From: Galaxea fascicularis
Lineage: Eukaryota > Cnidaria > Anthozoa > Scleractinia > Euphylliidae
NCBI GenBank assembly: GCA_948470475.1
Contig: OX419335.1
Coordinates: 35,547,797-35,611,796, forward strand
Reading direction: 5' to 3'
Length of the DNA stretch: 64,000 nt
Under the pieces are notes generated by a model. That model was not told the DNA's origin. It worked only from the letters and a program-made list of their open reading frames with translations, and ran no database searches. The position numbers and the translations under genes were made by a program. Position 1 is the first letter of the stretch. Each line of letters opens with the position of its first letter. Of this stretch, positions 1-13,200 are shown piece by piece.

Positions 1-747
1 TCTGTGGCCAATGCAATAGCTGCCTCACTATGTGATCTCCCTGCCATGTTGCACAGCATTTTCCTTGCCTCCTTTGATACCTTGCTGGGCTATGATAGTG
101 ACACCAGCGCAGTGTTAAGACTTGTGGATTGCCAGTTAAAGAACTTTTGTCAGAGTGGCATACCAGGAGATAAGTTGTATCTTTGCTACATCTTGAATTC
201 ATTGGTTGATTCATTGTCTGCAGCAATAACTGGAACTTGTGATGAAAGGCAGCTTCTTGAGGATCACAAGCACATGTTAAACATCTATTGCAGTCATCAA
301 CGGACTGTTGGTATCCCTGTGACACTGCCACCACATCCAGTTTTAGGAGCAGCAGAATCAAGTACAACAGTGATTGCCCTCTTCCAGTATCTGTACACAT
401 TGTTGAAAGACAGCCACATTCTGGCTGTTCTTCAATTTGGTGTCTTTGCAGTTCTCGCAAGAATATTTTTACGAAGTCTTCCTACTTTGTCTTTAAGGGA
501 ACAGCTGTCTGGAGAACACTGTGAAGAGAGCCTAAGCATATACCAAAATGTTTGTGAAAAACTTGGAATAGTTGTCAGTTCAGAACTTTCTTGTCATGAT
601 GAGTTAAGTGCACTCTATGGAGTTTGGTATATTTTTTCTAAGTACCCCAAGTTTGCTGAACTGAAGACCTTTTCTTTTGTTGCCCAGAGGTTCCATAAGT
701 TTAAAACAGGTGGTCAACTGGAAAGGCTGAAGTTCTTGCAGTGGTAG
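1..747 (+). CDS. 3' terminal exon of an unrecognised protein (5' end outside window)
   Basis: The frame is open from the first base of the window to a TAG at 745-747 and codes for about 248 residues. The sequence is rich in Leu, Ala and Ser with regular hydrophobic spacing (for example SILHA-like and AVLARIFLRSLP stretches), as in the helical-repeat C-termini of large scaffold or DNA-repair proteins. It has no signal peptide, obvious membrane segment or cysteine motif. I do not recognise the family. It could belong to a large HEAT/ARM-like protein, but that is a guess. No intron is visible inside, so this is probably the last coding exon, and the apparent ATG at 4 need not be the real start. 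The next gene on the same strand, POLRMT, starts 1.9 kb downstream. Confidence 0.7.
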   Translation, partial: SVANAIAASLCDLPAMLHSIFLASFDTLLGYDSDTSAVLRLVDCQLKNFCQSGIPGDKLYLCYILNSLVDSLSAAITGTCDERQLLEDHKHMLNIYCSHQRTVGIPVTLPPHPVLGAAESSTTVIALFQYLYTLLKDSHILAVLQFGVFAVLARIFLRSLPTLSLREQLSGEHCEESLSIYQNVCEKLGIVVSSELSCHDELSALYGVWYIFSKYPKFAELKTFSFVAQRFHKFKTGGQLERLKFLQW

Positions 748-1245
748 AAAGAAAGACAAGCTCAATGTCCTTGCTGATTCTTACAGTAAAGTATCAATGA
801 AATCTCCTAACAACTTGTTTCTCATTGAAAACAAGAATGAAAGGTTTGTGGATGAGGGTGGGCAGGGTTAGGTGAATGAGGGGGGGGGGGGGAGGTGTTC
901 CCTTGGCATGCACCAAAAATTGCAAATATCCCAGTATCTCAGTCTCTAAAATCTGGCCTACATAATTAGTCCAAAGTTGGTAGCTTATAATTCTGTCTTA
1001 AGATGACTAGCATTAAACATTATTTTTCTAAACTTTATGAACAAACACCTGAGAATGGAGATAGAAATAGTTTTCCTTCAGTTTCTTCAATCTTTCAGAA
1101 AAGGCCACACTGAGTATATGTAGAGATTACCCATAACAAAAAATTTTGTAAGAATGTAACTATGCTTGGATGTTTATTGATAGGTATGGTTACTATCATT
1201 ATTTCTGTAAATATTGGGAATAAAAAAAAATTTAAAAAAATCCAG
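748..1245 (+). other. probable 3' UTR with poly(A) signal
   Basis: AT-rich sequence directly after the stop codon of the preceding exon. A canonical AATAAA lies near 1220, followed by A-rich sequence, which fits a cleavage site close to 1245. It contains a poly(G) run at about 880-893. Confidence 0.5.
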
Positions 1246-2337
1246 CACTGCCCAACCCCTCCGGCATTAGCTTGGCATTTGCTCTTGCTTTAATCCCGGG
1301 GATGAGGCATTTGAAATTACTTTTTAGCACTGCTCATGGGGCCGGGGATTTGCCCGCACCCCAGGCAACCCCAGGACATTTGAAACCTTCATGGTTTTGT
1401 CATCTTATGTGATGGAGAATGCAAACATGGCCTGCACTGATGATTTCGCTTCCAAAGATGACAATTTTGTTGTTGAATGCCTGACCAAACAAGGATTACA
1501 GAAGTTAGTGGTTGTTTTTTAAAGGCATGTGTTGCCAATTCAAATAAATTACATTTGTTTCTGATGCATTTGCATGGCAAGTACCGGTAATATATTTTCT
1601 GAGCATGTTAATAAAAATTTGCTTAGCACAAATTTCGCTTTCAAAGTACAGAGAGTATGTAATCTAAATTAAACCCAACACAATTATGCAAGAAATGTTT
1701 ATTTATTTTATGGACCGCTTGGCATTCATTTATTTGAATAGCAGTGACTTGTATTCTGGACGTGCCCAGGTAGAAGTATATGAAACAAACCCAATGGGCA
1801 CGCAAAATAGAGTGTTTTTACCCATGTGACCAGCGGCTATATTGGTTCAATGAAACAAAAGAAAGTATTTGCATAAAAATAGAGTTCAATTCCCAGAGGG
1901 TTAGCTTGTTACACCAATAATTATGGTCGCCGTTCCTTTGTTTTGGAACACCAACATGGCTGCCGTGACGTCACGTGAAATCAAATTTTCACCAGTGTTG
2001 TTTTGTGGATGGGCCCAGGGGTGGGGCATTTACCTCTTGTTTTCTGCTGTCACGAACCTCTTTAGAACCTGAGTAATTTCATTTGCCCCACATGGCACGA
2101 AGCTCTGTTGTTTCAGGGATAGGGTGCATTGTGTTTTTTGTTGGTTACAGTGTGTTTCTTATTTTCTCAACCAATCCTGTGAGTCATTCCAAGAGCTTTG
2201 TGGTAGCCCCTTAGTTTGGCTTTCACCCCGGGGAATTCTTCGCCATAGCCAACGCGGCAATTTACTGGTGCAATACAAAGAAGAACCAAAGTCAAAAAAA
2301 TGAAAGTTGAAAAATAAGAGGGTTGCCAAACATGTTT
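1246..2337. other. intergenic, repeat-like, no gene seen
   Basis: No convincing coding region. It contains a GC-rich patch at 1245-1380 with CCCGGGGATG/GGGGATTTGC words that recur at 63400-63470. A segment at about 1800-1980, with AACATGGCTGCCGTGACGTCACGTG, looks like a dispersed repeat end. The second half is the upstream region of POLRMT. Confidence 0.4.
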
Positions 2338-2546
2338 TACAGTCTTTCCCGTAAAACCGTGAACACCAGAAAAAATTTGTGGAATGTTTATTGTTTCGCG
2401 ACCAATCAGAAGCAACATGAAAACACAACCTAATTACCGTTACTGTTTGCGGTTAAGTTTTCTCACGCGTGATTGGCTTTTTACCTGAAACACAATAACA
2501 TTCCATAGATATTTCAGGTGTTCACGGTTTTACGGGAAAGACTGTA
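2338..2546. mobile_element. Tc1/mariner-like MITE with perfect 30-bp terminal inverted repeats
   Basis: The arms 2338-2367 and 2517-2546 are exact inverted copies (TACAGTCTTTCCCGTAAAAC and onward). The element is flanked by TA, and the termini begin CAGT, as in Tc1/mariner-derived MITEs. There is no coding capacity. It ends only 114 bp before the POLRMT start codon, so it lies in the promoter or 5' UTR. A diverged relative is at 21947-22152. Confidence 0.8.
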
Positions 2547-2659
2547 AGACTCGGAGGAAGCATCGGCACCAGGAACTGTGAGCGGTATGCCCTGGGAACG
2601 AGTTGTGATGTTTGTGCTGAGTGATCGCAGGCGCAAAATCGCAATGGCGGAGATGGAAC

Positions 2660-3149
2660 ATGGCTTTCTTGCAACGTTTGTTTTCAGGTAGAAACTTCTA
2701 CAGCTTTCGAGTAGTTCAAAGTCATGTACAGAGGAAACCTTTGTGTTACGGTAAGGATCATAATTATAAACTGGCTAAGTAGTAAGCTTAACTTGTTAAA
2801 GTCCACTGTCACGATCAGCAGAACTTATGTAAGGTCATGTAACAATCAAAGCTGGGCAAGGGGAAAACAAGCAAACATTTGATCAGGGGTTGAGATGGTA
2901 GAAGTTGCTCTATTTGAGACAAGAGAAGTTGAAGTGCGTGTAACTGAAGTGCACTATTTTTGCAGCTATCGAAAATCACACCTTGGTGCACGTGTTCACG
3001 AACCGAAAGCAACTTCAGAATATACCTGTCCACCAAATTAACATGTGTCAGGAGATTTTGTAGAACGAAGCATTAATAGCTGAATCACTTGATAAGAAAG
3101 TATAATGCTAATTTTGCAATCTTCTGATGACATCCCCCCGCCCCTCCCA

Positions 3150-3192
<43 letters not shown>

Positions 3193-4224
3193 TAATAATA
3201 AACAAAAATATTAATGATGGTACACACATACAATATAGGTAGTTTTAGTTTTGTCACAGCACATGGTCCAAAGCACTGGCCAGGGTTCTCTGCTGGGTCT
3301 GCCTTGTTATTGCTATTGTGAGTAACTTGTTTTGGTTATCACTTAGAGAGAAGAAAATATGAAAATATCTTTCTGGAAGCAAGATTCAGCATTGGTCAAT
3401 GTGCAAGTCTGTTCACAACAAGAGCCTTTCCTCTTGAACAAAAACTTGCCACATCAGCTATTAAACGTACGTCTCTAGCGGGCAAAGAAAAGTCAACTTC
3501 AAGTCACAAGAAGAACAGCAAAACATCACTGAAAAGTAAATCAGCTGAAAAGGATACAAATGAAAAGGACAAAAAGAGTACCAAGGACAGCAAAGCAGTG
3601 TTGGGAAAAACTTCAAAAAAGAAACAGAATAATGTGTTCAAGAGCATTGCAAAGAAGAAGAATAACTCAGCCTCGCAATATGCCTCAAACAGTGCAAGTA
3701 AAACATTTGCTAGAACAAGTGAAATTAAAATATCAGTTGTAGAGGCTAAAGATGTAAATGTGACCAAAATCCCAGTTCTTCAGGATGGTTCAGGTACTAG
3801 CAATTTGAAGATTTCCAAGACCTTGCCTGCATTAACAGCTGAATTTACTGTGGACGAACATCCTTTAGATTACAGCTCTGAAGCAGTTTTAGTAGAGGAA
3901 GAGGATGTTCCTCATGAAAAAAGAGAAATAAGTGATAGTGATCATGAAGTTGACACCCTTCATTTATCTAATACAAGAAAAGAATTCAACTCTAATGCTC
4001 ATGATCAAGAGCTTGATATTACTGACACAAGGCATAACATATCTGAATCAAAGGTGGAAATCCTTGAAGATGTGGTTGTGTTGGATGAACTTGACATCAT
4101 TGCAGGTTCAAGCTCTGATGACCACATTCAAATTCCTAAGAGATATCAAGAAGGGACTGCCGGTGGTAGACTTTTTAAAGAACAGACCTTGGCTGAAATA
4201 GATGGTTACCTGTACCTTGGAAAA
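2660..4224 (+). CDS. POLRMT: POLRMT exons 1-2: mitochondrial targeting peptide and low-complexity N-terminal extension
   Basis: Exon 1 (2660-2750, phase 1) begins [18 protein letters not shown], an amphipathic sequence with basic but no acidic residues, typical of matrix import. Exon 2 (3347-4224) carries a Lys/Ser/Thr-rich stretch (about residues 65-150) and then an acidic, probably disordered stretch (about 180-290), ending in [10 protein letters not shown]. Such N-terminal extensions are poorly conserved in metazoan POLRMT, so identity here rests on linkage in frame to exon 3. Confidence 0.75.
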
Positions 4225-7200
4225 GTAAGTTTGAGTACCACTTACAACAGTGCCTCAGATTTTTTCTGAGCATGCATTCTGGATGTCTCAGAATTGTCCA
4301 AGAAGCTGCATGGGGTTTCTTGGGAACTGTGTATTCTATAATACAAAGATTTGGCTATGTGGGGAAAGAAAAAGTGGAAGTGGAATCCAAACCGAAAATT
4401 GGGGTATAACCACAGAGTGTGTAATTGCCACCTGATTTCTTTTTGGTTTCCAGTAGCACTTGTTAAGATCTGGTTCTCCTGGAAAAATAAACCTTTCTTA
4501 CAGTGTAAGTAAAGGTGACGTTCCAGTACATTATTGTAGGCTGTTTTTTTGTAAAGTTAATCTACTTGCACAGGAAGGTGTGAGTGAGAAGCCCACTTAC
4601 ATGTATGATACTATGTGATTGATCGCAGGGGTCTGTTGGATGCCAGACTCAATACATAACATCTGGTTGTTTGACTTGAGACATCCACTATTAGTGTTTG
4701 GTAGTCTGACATCAACTCATTTAATCTACAAATCCAATACTTTAAATTGTTGCCAAAAACCTTCAGATTGGAAGCTTTCTAAGAGCATATACACCGTAGG
4801 GATGTGAGTAGGGGAGAGCATCATGTTGAAATAATATATTATGGCCAGCCACTTTATGTACAGTTAACCACATGTGTGTACTTGCAGCTGACAAATTAAT
4901 TATTTAGAGTTTGAAAATGACCAAGAGAAGGTAAAGGACCAGGAAACGTTTTTATGCTGGTGGATATAGCTACATAGAGGGTCCCCTATACCACTTTGCA
5001 AAATGCATTCACGTAAAAATATTAAGACTGTTCACGCGTCATGGATAATTCCCAAATTCATTCACGTTCACACAAAAATCAAATAAGGGAAATCACAAAT
5101 AAATAAAAAAATCTGAATCATGTTTCACGAGAAAAAAATAGTCCCAATCACGTTTCACAAAAAAAGTATAGGGGACCCTCTACATACAGACAACTCCAGA
5201 TTTCAAGTTATGGGGATGACTGAATGGGGACGATAATCATACCCCCAAGTAATCCCTGGACCAAAAAAAACCTCCAGATAATCCCATGCCAAATCTCCAA
5301 GCCATAAATGTACTTTGTTTGCAGAACTATGCAGCTGGGATTTGCAGGCACTCCCCCCAGGGTACCACCACAATTCTACAAATTGTTTTGAATACAGTAA
5401 ACACCCGCATATAAGAACACATGGGTTAAGAATTAGCCAATAAAGCCCCATTTTTGTAAGAACAAGATCAGTCTGAAAATTGTAACATGTTCTTATAAAA
5501 TGGAAAAAGTGTCATAATTACAAAAAATGTAAGTTTATGTTTGCTGTCAGACAACTATAATCAAATTATAATCAAATTACACCTCTAGCAACATGTTTTG
5601 GATACTGTTACTAAATACAAATTTAAGAACATTTTAGGAACATTTTGAGGCTGATTTGTCATTAAGCACCCGATAAATAAGAACTCAATCAGCCTGACCT
5701 CCGAAATCGTGTGTTCTTATATGCAGGTGTTTACTGTACTCAAAAGAATCCCTACTTAAATTAACCTAAAAAACTCCTTTGATCATCCCTGTCACTTGAA
5801 CTCCAGAGTACCTCCCCCCCCCCCCTCACTGGGGTTTAGCTACAGCTGTAACACTTCCTCAAGGTTTTCAAAGCCCTGTTGCAATTATCAATCTTTAGAA
5901 ATGGTGATTTGAAAGCTATAGATTTCCTGACTTCCTTTTGTGTCATTCTTCAGCCAAATGAGGCTGAGAAGCTGTTTAACAGATATCTACGAATTGGAAA
6001 GACGTTTGAGGTGGATACATTCAATAAACTGCTGCATGGCTGGGCTCACAAAGGCAACTTGATGAGCATTCGACTTTTGTTCAATTTGTTAAAGAGAGAA
6101 GGACTTAATACCGACATGGGGACATATGCTGCTCTGTTGCATGGTTATGGAAAGTTTGACAACTTGGATGGTGTCCAAAGTGTTATCAAAGAAATGGAGG
6201 ATAAGGTACTTGTACAAGTGACTACTGGAAACTGCCTACTTCTCGGTTTGGCTTTAGATTCATTCAAAACCTTTGCTGGAAACTTGACCTAAATTAAGTG
6301 TTGTAACTTTGGCACTGAAAATATGAGCCTTAGGTTTTACTTGGCACTTTCAAGTTTTCATTATTTATGTTTACGCTTAACTTACTCCTTACATATTTTA
6401 AAATGTACATGTGAAAGTGACTTAATCTCTTGTTAAGATGTACATGTAGGGACAAAGATGGTTCCTAATTTTGCAAACATTTCCTACAACTATGTACACA
6501 GATAACAATTTTTATCTGTGTACATAATTGCATGCTTTTGTCTTTTATTGTATTGTGTTGTAAATATAAAGTTGTAGGTCAAAATGAAATTCAGGTTAAA
6601 ATGATTTCAACCTAGTTCAGGGTTGCCATGGTCATGGAAAAAAAAAACAGTTTTTTTTTTCGAGGTCAGGGAAAAGTCAGGGAATTTTACTTTTGGCTAG
6701 CCATTTGGGTTGGGGATGGGATTGCTTGGTGCATGTAGTAAAGGTGTTTTTGTTTCAAAAAACCCTGCAAAAGAATAATTTATTGATTTCATTTCTGGTT
6801 TTATTGGTCAAGGATTTGCCTTGGATGGTCAGTGAAAATTGGTCTTTGGTCGGTGAAAAGTCATGGAAATGTCAGGGAATTTTTTCTTTCCCAATGAGTG
6901 GCAACCCAGTAGTTTGACTCTCAATTTTCTGTGTCTCCTAACCCTAATTATTCATGGATCATGGTCCATGTACACTGTATTTTTAAACATGGTTCCAAAT
7001 TATTAGTTAAGATCGATAAAAATGAATTAATGACCTACATGCCCTCAGTAAGAGCTCCCAGCTACATTTAGAATTTCAGTGCTGAACTTTATCCTAAAGT
7101 AGTACATAATAATGTACATGTAGTCTGTTTGTCTGTTCATGTCAGACTGCACTTGTGTAATATTTGATTGACATCTAACTCTGGCAAGGAGTGGAGCAAG

Positions 7201-10200
7201 AAGTGACAGTTCAAGATTGTGCAGATTCTGTTAACGTTTATTTTCAATTTTTTACAGCGGTTAGATGTCAATCAAATATTTCACAAGTGCAGTCTGACAG
7301 AATCTCAAGCAAAGGGAGTTTTCAAAGCTTTAAGACTTGCAGACCCAAATTACTGGCCAAAGGTTCCAGAACCACCTCATCGAATGAAGTATCCTGCTCT
7401 TGTAAAGACATGGTATTCGGACAGGATAAGCTTGAGTGCAAAACTCGGCAGTGTTTCTGGAAAGCTTGAGAGAGAGCTTGATGAATCAAAGCTGAAGGAA
7501 CTTTTTGAGGCGCAAATTTCACGGGAACTTTCTGGGTTTACACCCTTACGGTCAATTGAAGATGAAAAAGAGGGCAGCGAGGAAAATGAGAAAAGAAAAG
7601 CTATGTTTCTAGAATGTCGCAGTAAGTGGAGAAAAGCTCTGATTGCAAGCATTGAAAAGGAGCTGCTTGAGATCAAGAACTCTAAAGGTACCTTGCTATC
7701 TGTTCAGCCATCACACTGTTATTATTATTACATTTAATTGCAGGACTACATTATTTTTAACCATGATTTTTGAAGCATGATTTGTAGTTTGGAAGTAACC
7801 AGTCAGTGAAGTGAATCATGCCATTGAACTGCAGCGTACGTTTTAAAAAAAATAATCCAGTCTTGCTTCAAGCAGTACATGTATTTTGTTTTTTTATAGC
7901 AGTCTTGTTGATAGTTATTGATAAATTTTGGTGACCAAAGAATTATGTAACAAACGAACATATAGCTTGTTCTGTGAATTCCGTGTTCTACATCTGTGTT
8001 ACATTTTAAAACAAGGACTTTTCTTTGAATTCATTCATTATTGGCCAGGTTGTTCTGAGCATGCAATGATGATGCTTCTTTTTCCCACATTTCCACTTTT
8101 AACATCGAATTTTTTGCCAGGGAAATCTGTGCATCCTAGATTTGCGCCTTTCTTCCAAGCTTTTGAACCTCAAGAGCTGGCTGATATAACTTTGGACACA
8201 ATTGTGTTTTACGTGAAAGGAAGAGTAGAGGGTGTGCCTTTGTATGGTGTTAGTGGAGCATTAGGTTCTGTGCTTAATACCAAGTACATTGTCAAACACA
8301 GAGTGCAGTCTGGTATGCTGGACAAGGTAAGTTAAATTGAAAATAGTGCTGTAAACTCCAAAAACAATCTGTCCGCCTGTGCATTTGAACTTTCAGATCG
8401 AAAACAAAAGGGGCACTTGTTCAGTCGGCAATTATCTTCAAATTTGGATTTTGGTGTTAAAGTACTGTAATGGTCGAAGAGTGATCGCTAATTCAAAACA
8501 AAATATTGAAAAATACTAAATATTGATGGAGAAAGGGCGGTTTTACCTTTTGCTCGGAAGTAAAAGTTTCTCTTTTGATTAACATTCTTAGCGCTGTTTT
8601 CTCGAATCATTTTTTTCACTTGAAGGGGACACTTTAAAGAGCGAAAACTAAAAGGGAATTTGTTTGTTTGCTCGCAGACTTGGGCAATAGCCAGTTTGAC
8701 ATATGTACAAGAAAAGAGTTACTGCGAATTTTGTATTTCGAAATATTCTTTCTCCGAAAGTGACTTTCGTACGATCACTCCACATTTTTTTAATGCTATA
8801 TTTGAAAATGTTCTGCAACTTTTTACTGTAATTGTCTATGGCAAAACGTAGACACGGTTTTTTTAGCGCTTTGGGCCCGCAAACTGAGAAACATAATAAA
8901 TCAACGAAAAATTCGCTTAGACTTGTAGCTTTGGAAAGGTGATTCCGACGCTCGTATTTAGAGGTTGTGAAAAATTCGACAATTCATTTTATTTGAAAAT
9001 TCTCGGTATACTTTGATAGCCAGCTCTATAAGCTTTAACTTGATATAGGGGTTTAGGTGTATACTGTTTAAACCGGACGCGCTACATCGCTCGGACGCGA
9101 GACACCTGAAAATCCCGGAAAGCTGTAAACTTAAGTAAGAAAGTATTCTTGAAAGGCATTGACGAAGAGCCAGATGGGAAGATCCAACGTTAACAACTGA
9201 AAAATAGTTAATATACATTACAGATCCTGAAAAACAACTTTCTTATGGCTGGAACAGTTAGGTCCTGGAAATATACTTGTCTATAGTTGACTGATACACC
9301 TCTGAAATATACATTCACCTCTCGATTCTCATCGAGGGCAGACTAGCTGTCTTGCATTCTAAAGCCAACAACTTGCATAACAATTACTTCACAGTCGTTT
9401 GAAACCAATATTTCACTTGTTTTCTACACATAATCATTGTCATTCCTCATATTTAATTCCTCTCCTCCAGATGAAAGACATATACCATGACTATTTCTCA
9501 TATCTAATGGATGAAAAGGTCACAGCGAGAAAGATGGCACGTGAGCTCTGGAATGAGCTGGATGACACTCGTCCTTTTGGGGCCTCACTTCAGCAAGAAG
9601 TTCCAAACTGGCCTTGGGCAACAAAGATAGTGGTAGTTACATTTAAAACAGACTTACCCTAACTTTACTTAGTATATACACACTCAGCGATCTTGGTGAT
9701 AATCAAGCAATCTGATTTGTTAGCAATCTCGTGGTATTTTAACATTATTGACGCCCTAGCGGGTGAATAATGCGTGATCCAAACGAAAACAAAATGGCCG
9801 GCGAAAGTTCGCGTTTCACCAGCGTTTCTGAATCCAAAATTTTAAGAATAGAAGTAGATGGTGTACCAAAAAACACAAAGAGGGCTACGAAATTTGGCTT
9901 GAACGTTCTAAGGTGAGAGAAGACTTCATACCTTACAAACCAGCGTTCTACAGTTTGTTTGCATGTTTTCCACGCGTGAATTCTGAGGTCAATTGAAATC
10001 GACTTTATATGCTTTACTACTGAAAATGTTGAGATCGTCTGTTGTTGAGGTCGCTTCGTGTGTATATGGTAAAACAATAATTGTTATTTTCAATCTTGGT
10101 GGCCTACGTGTAGCCGCGCGAAGGTGGGGGAGGGGGGGGAGGGGTGGGGAGGAAGATACGGCTACGCGCAAGCAAGGTTGCATGTTGTCACCTACTCTTT

Positions 10201-13200
10201 TTAATTTCTATCTAAGTGATCTACCAAAATTCTTAAATGCGGCGTGTCCAACCGACATTATGCTAGGTGATAAATCTATAAATGGTCTCTTATATGCGGA
10301 CGATCTAGTGATCTTCTCTAGATCAGCACAAAGCCTTCAAATAATCCTTAATAAGCTGGAATCTTTCTGTGAAGATGCCGATTTAAGTGTAAATTTAGAC
10401 AAGACAAAAATTATGATTTTTAATAACTGTAGTAAGTCTTTCAACAACTACTTGTTCAGATACGACGCTGATGAACTGGAAAATGTAAAATCCTATAAAT
10501 CTCTTGGACTCATAATGAGTCCTTTTGGAAACTTTAATCTCGCTAGGCAAGAGTTGAAGAAAGTAGCATTTAAAGCACTCTATAAATTACAAGAAGAGAT
10601 GGGAACCACTTCAGAGAAAATAATTATAAATTAACGATTTAAGTTATTTGATGCACTGACATCTCCCATACTTTTTTATGCGAGTGAAGTGTGGGGGATT
10701 GATTGCAATGGGAAATTAGAAAAGGATCCAGCAGAATTGGTTCAAAATAAATTCCTAAAGTGGTTGCTGGGAGTTGTGTTTGCAGGTCTCTAAGCAATTG
10801 TCTATCCAGTGAAATCAAAAATCGCCAATCGCAATCTGCAATAAATCAGCTTTACATTGATATAGTTTTCCATGGTTTCATGGGAAGGAGCACGCCTATA
10901 CAATATTTCCCAGAGGACACCCGTCAAACCTTTCAGTAACCTTAATCATAATCATGATGATGACAATATTTAACCAGGGAATCCACATCACGAAAAGGTG
11001 GTTTTCAGAGGGGCCCTGCACCGACTGACAATGTGAAGAATTATTTGCTTTGTGCTTACGCGTTGTTAATGGTACAACCCTTTCTTCATTTCAGTTTGGT
11101 TGTTTTCTGGTGGACCTTTTTCTCAAGTCAGCCCAAATCAACGTAAATCTCTTCAACAGTCGGCCAGAGGAGAAAATACTTCCGGCATTTTATCACACGT
11201 ATGAATTTAAAGTTGACAAGAAGCTGGGGGTGTTGAAACCCCACCCGATTGTGTGTAAATTGTTTAAAGGCTACCTAGCAAGGCAGGGAGAGATTTCCAT
11301 GGAAACAACGTCTGTACCAATGTTGGTCCCACCACGTCCTTGGAGAGCCACCAAGGATGGTGCCTACCTTATTCTACCAGGTTTGAGATTTATTTCTAAC
11401 GGTCTATCTTCCGCCCTGTCAGCAGATTTGATTTGATTGACCTTGATTGTTAAGGCTTCGTTGTACTCATAATAGAACAAATTTGTTACGTTGTAAAGCT
11501 AAAAAATCCTGGGTTTTAAATCTAGTAACAACCCTGCATGCTATATAGAAACCTTAAGAGTATTTTTCAGTTATGGTTGTGGACATATTTTAAAGCCTAT
11601 CTGTAGAGCGTATGCAACCAATCCCATCAGATTGCAGTGACAATCACGTGCCGGCTATGTTGATGGGGAATTCTCTCGTCTCGTCTACACTGAAGGCGAT
11701 TCGTCTACACACTTGTGTTTCATCCGTTTTCGCAGTCTAACCGAATTGAAAGTCAAGCCTTATTTGTTTTCTTCATTTGTGTCGGCGAACCGATTTAAGA
11801 TGTCTAAGCGAATCAACTTTGCGTGTGTAGGCGAATCGACTGCAATGCAGACGAATCGACATGTAGGCAAGACGACATGTAGGCGAGATGACCTGTTGGC
11901 GAAACAAAAGCAAAAGAAGCTAACGACACACCTTTCATTATCCAGAGTGAATAATTCACTAATTTACAAATGGACAACTGAACGCTTCAAGGTTATAATG
12001 TGTCTTTCAATCTATCAGACCCATTTTGTTCAGTCGCGTGACAGAGACCAAACTAACTTTCTGGTACATGTAGTCTCCTTCGCAGCCGTCTTTCGGGAGC
12101 GTTGCGTGACATCCCGAAAGACGGCTGCGAAGGAGACCAACTTTCTGGTTGCTTGGAGGAATATTCGCTTGGATAAGTGTTATTTTGTTGTTTCTATCGC
12201 AGTTGAACTCGTTCGCAGTGCTTACGACGAAGAAGGTCGATACGACAAATTACTGGATGAGAAGACCAACAAGGAAGATTTGGTGGCCGTGTTTGACTCC
12301 TTGAACTTTCTCGGATCATGTGCTTGGAGGACAAACAAAAGGATTTTAGATATTGCAATCGACATGTTCAACAGCGGCGGGAATGAGGATTTGTCTATTC
12401 CAGGCCCTGTAATTCAGCCTGAAGACGATAGTAGATCATCTAAGTGAGTTTAAATAAATAAACTTGGAAACAGTAAACAGTGCTTTAAGCCCGTAAGATT
12501 TGAAAGTGGCGTCAAGTGTCGCAAAAATTGCGAGTGGTGACGATCCACTTTTTGAGCAAATGAAGGATATTAATATTTTTTTTCTTTATCATATTTATCC
12601 CTACAATTATGTAATTTTGCTTAAACTATTCGCATTTTTAGAACTTTGTTTCAAATAATAATTAAAAGAATGACAAAAACGCAAGGAAACAGAACTTTGT
12701 TGCTTAGATAAAAATAGGTCCGCAATGCGTACATGTGTGACTTACTAAGCCACGTAACAGGCGCTCGACTCTCGTGAACAAATAAATCCGATCGTGCCAT
12801 AATGTGGCTATACACTTCGTGTAAACCACACACAAAATAGACTGAATGCTTAAATACATGTAAGTTAGCTTACACTGTCAAGGTGTTTTTAAAACTTTGA
12901 AGTTCGTTCCTTCGTAGCTTCAGGCAGTTTTCAGTAAAACCATTCGGTTTGTTTTTCTGATTGTGTAAATGAATAGCGTACGTTCGTACATAACACAACT
13001 TGGAATATTTTTTTAAAGGGCTAAACTCGACCCAGAAGAACGAAAGAAACAGGTTCAGGAAAGAAGAATAGCCAAGAAGCTGGCTCGTGAACAGTACTCC
13101 CTGCGCATGTCATGTCTGTACAAACTCTCTGTGGCCAATCATTTCCGTGATCACGTGTTCTGGCTGCCAATCAACTTGGACTTCCGAGGAAGAGTGTATC

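Noticed and set aside
3038..3229. Poly-leucine open frame on the minus strand
   Set aside because: Translation of the (AAT)n microsatellite inside POLRMT intron 1.
7377..7676. Ser-rich 99-residue minus-strand frame
   Set aside because: Antisense shadow of POLRMT exon 4.
9993..10634. 213-residue gene starting at 9993
   Set aside because: Only the part after about 10160 is protein-like, and it is a LINE reverse transcriptase fragment; the upstream part is G-rich non-coding sequence.
11713..12202. N-terminal part of the 244-residue frame
   Set aside because: It consists of repeat and hairpin sequence; the real POLRMT exon 8 begins after the AG at 12201-12202.
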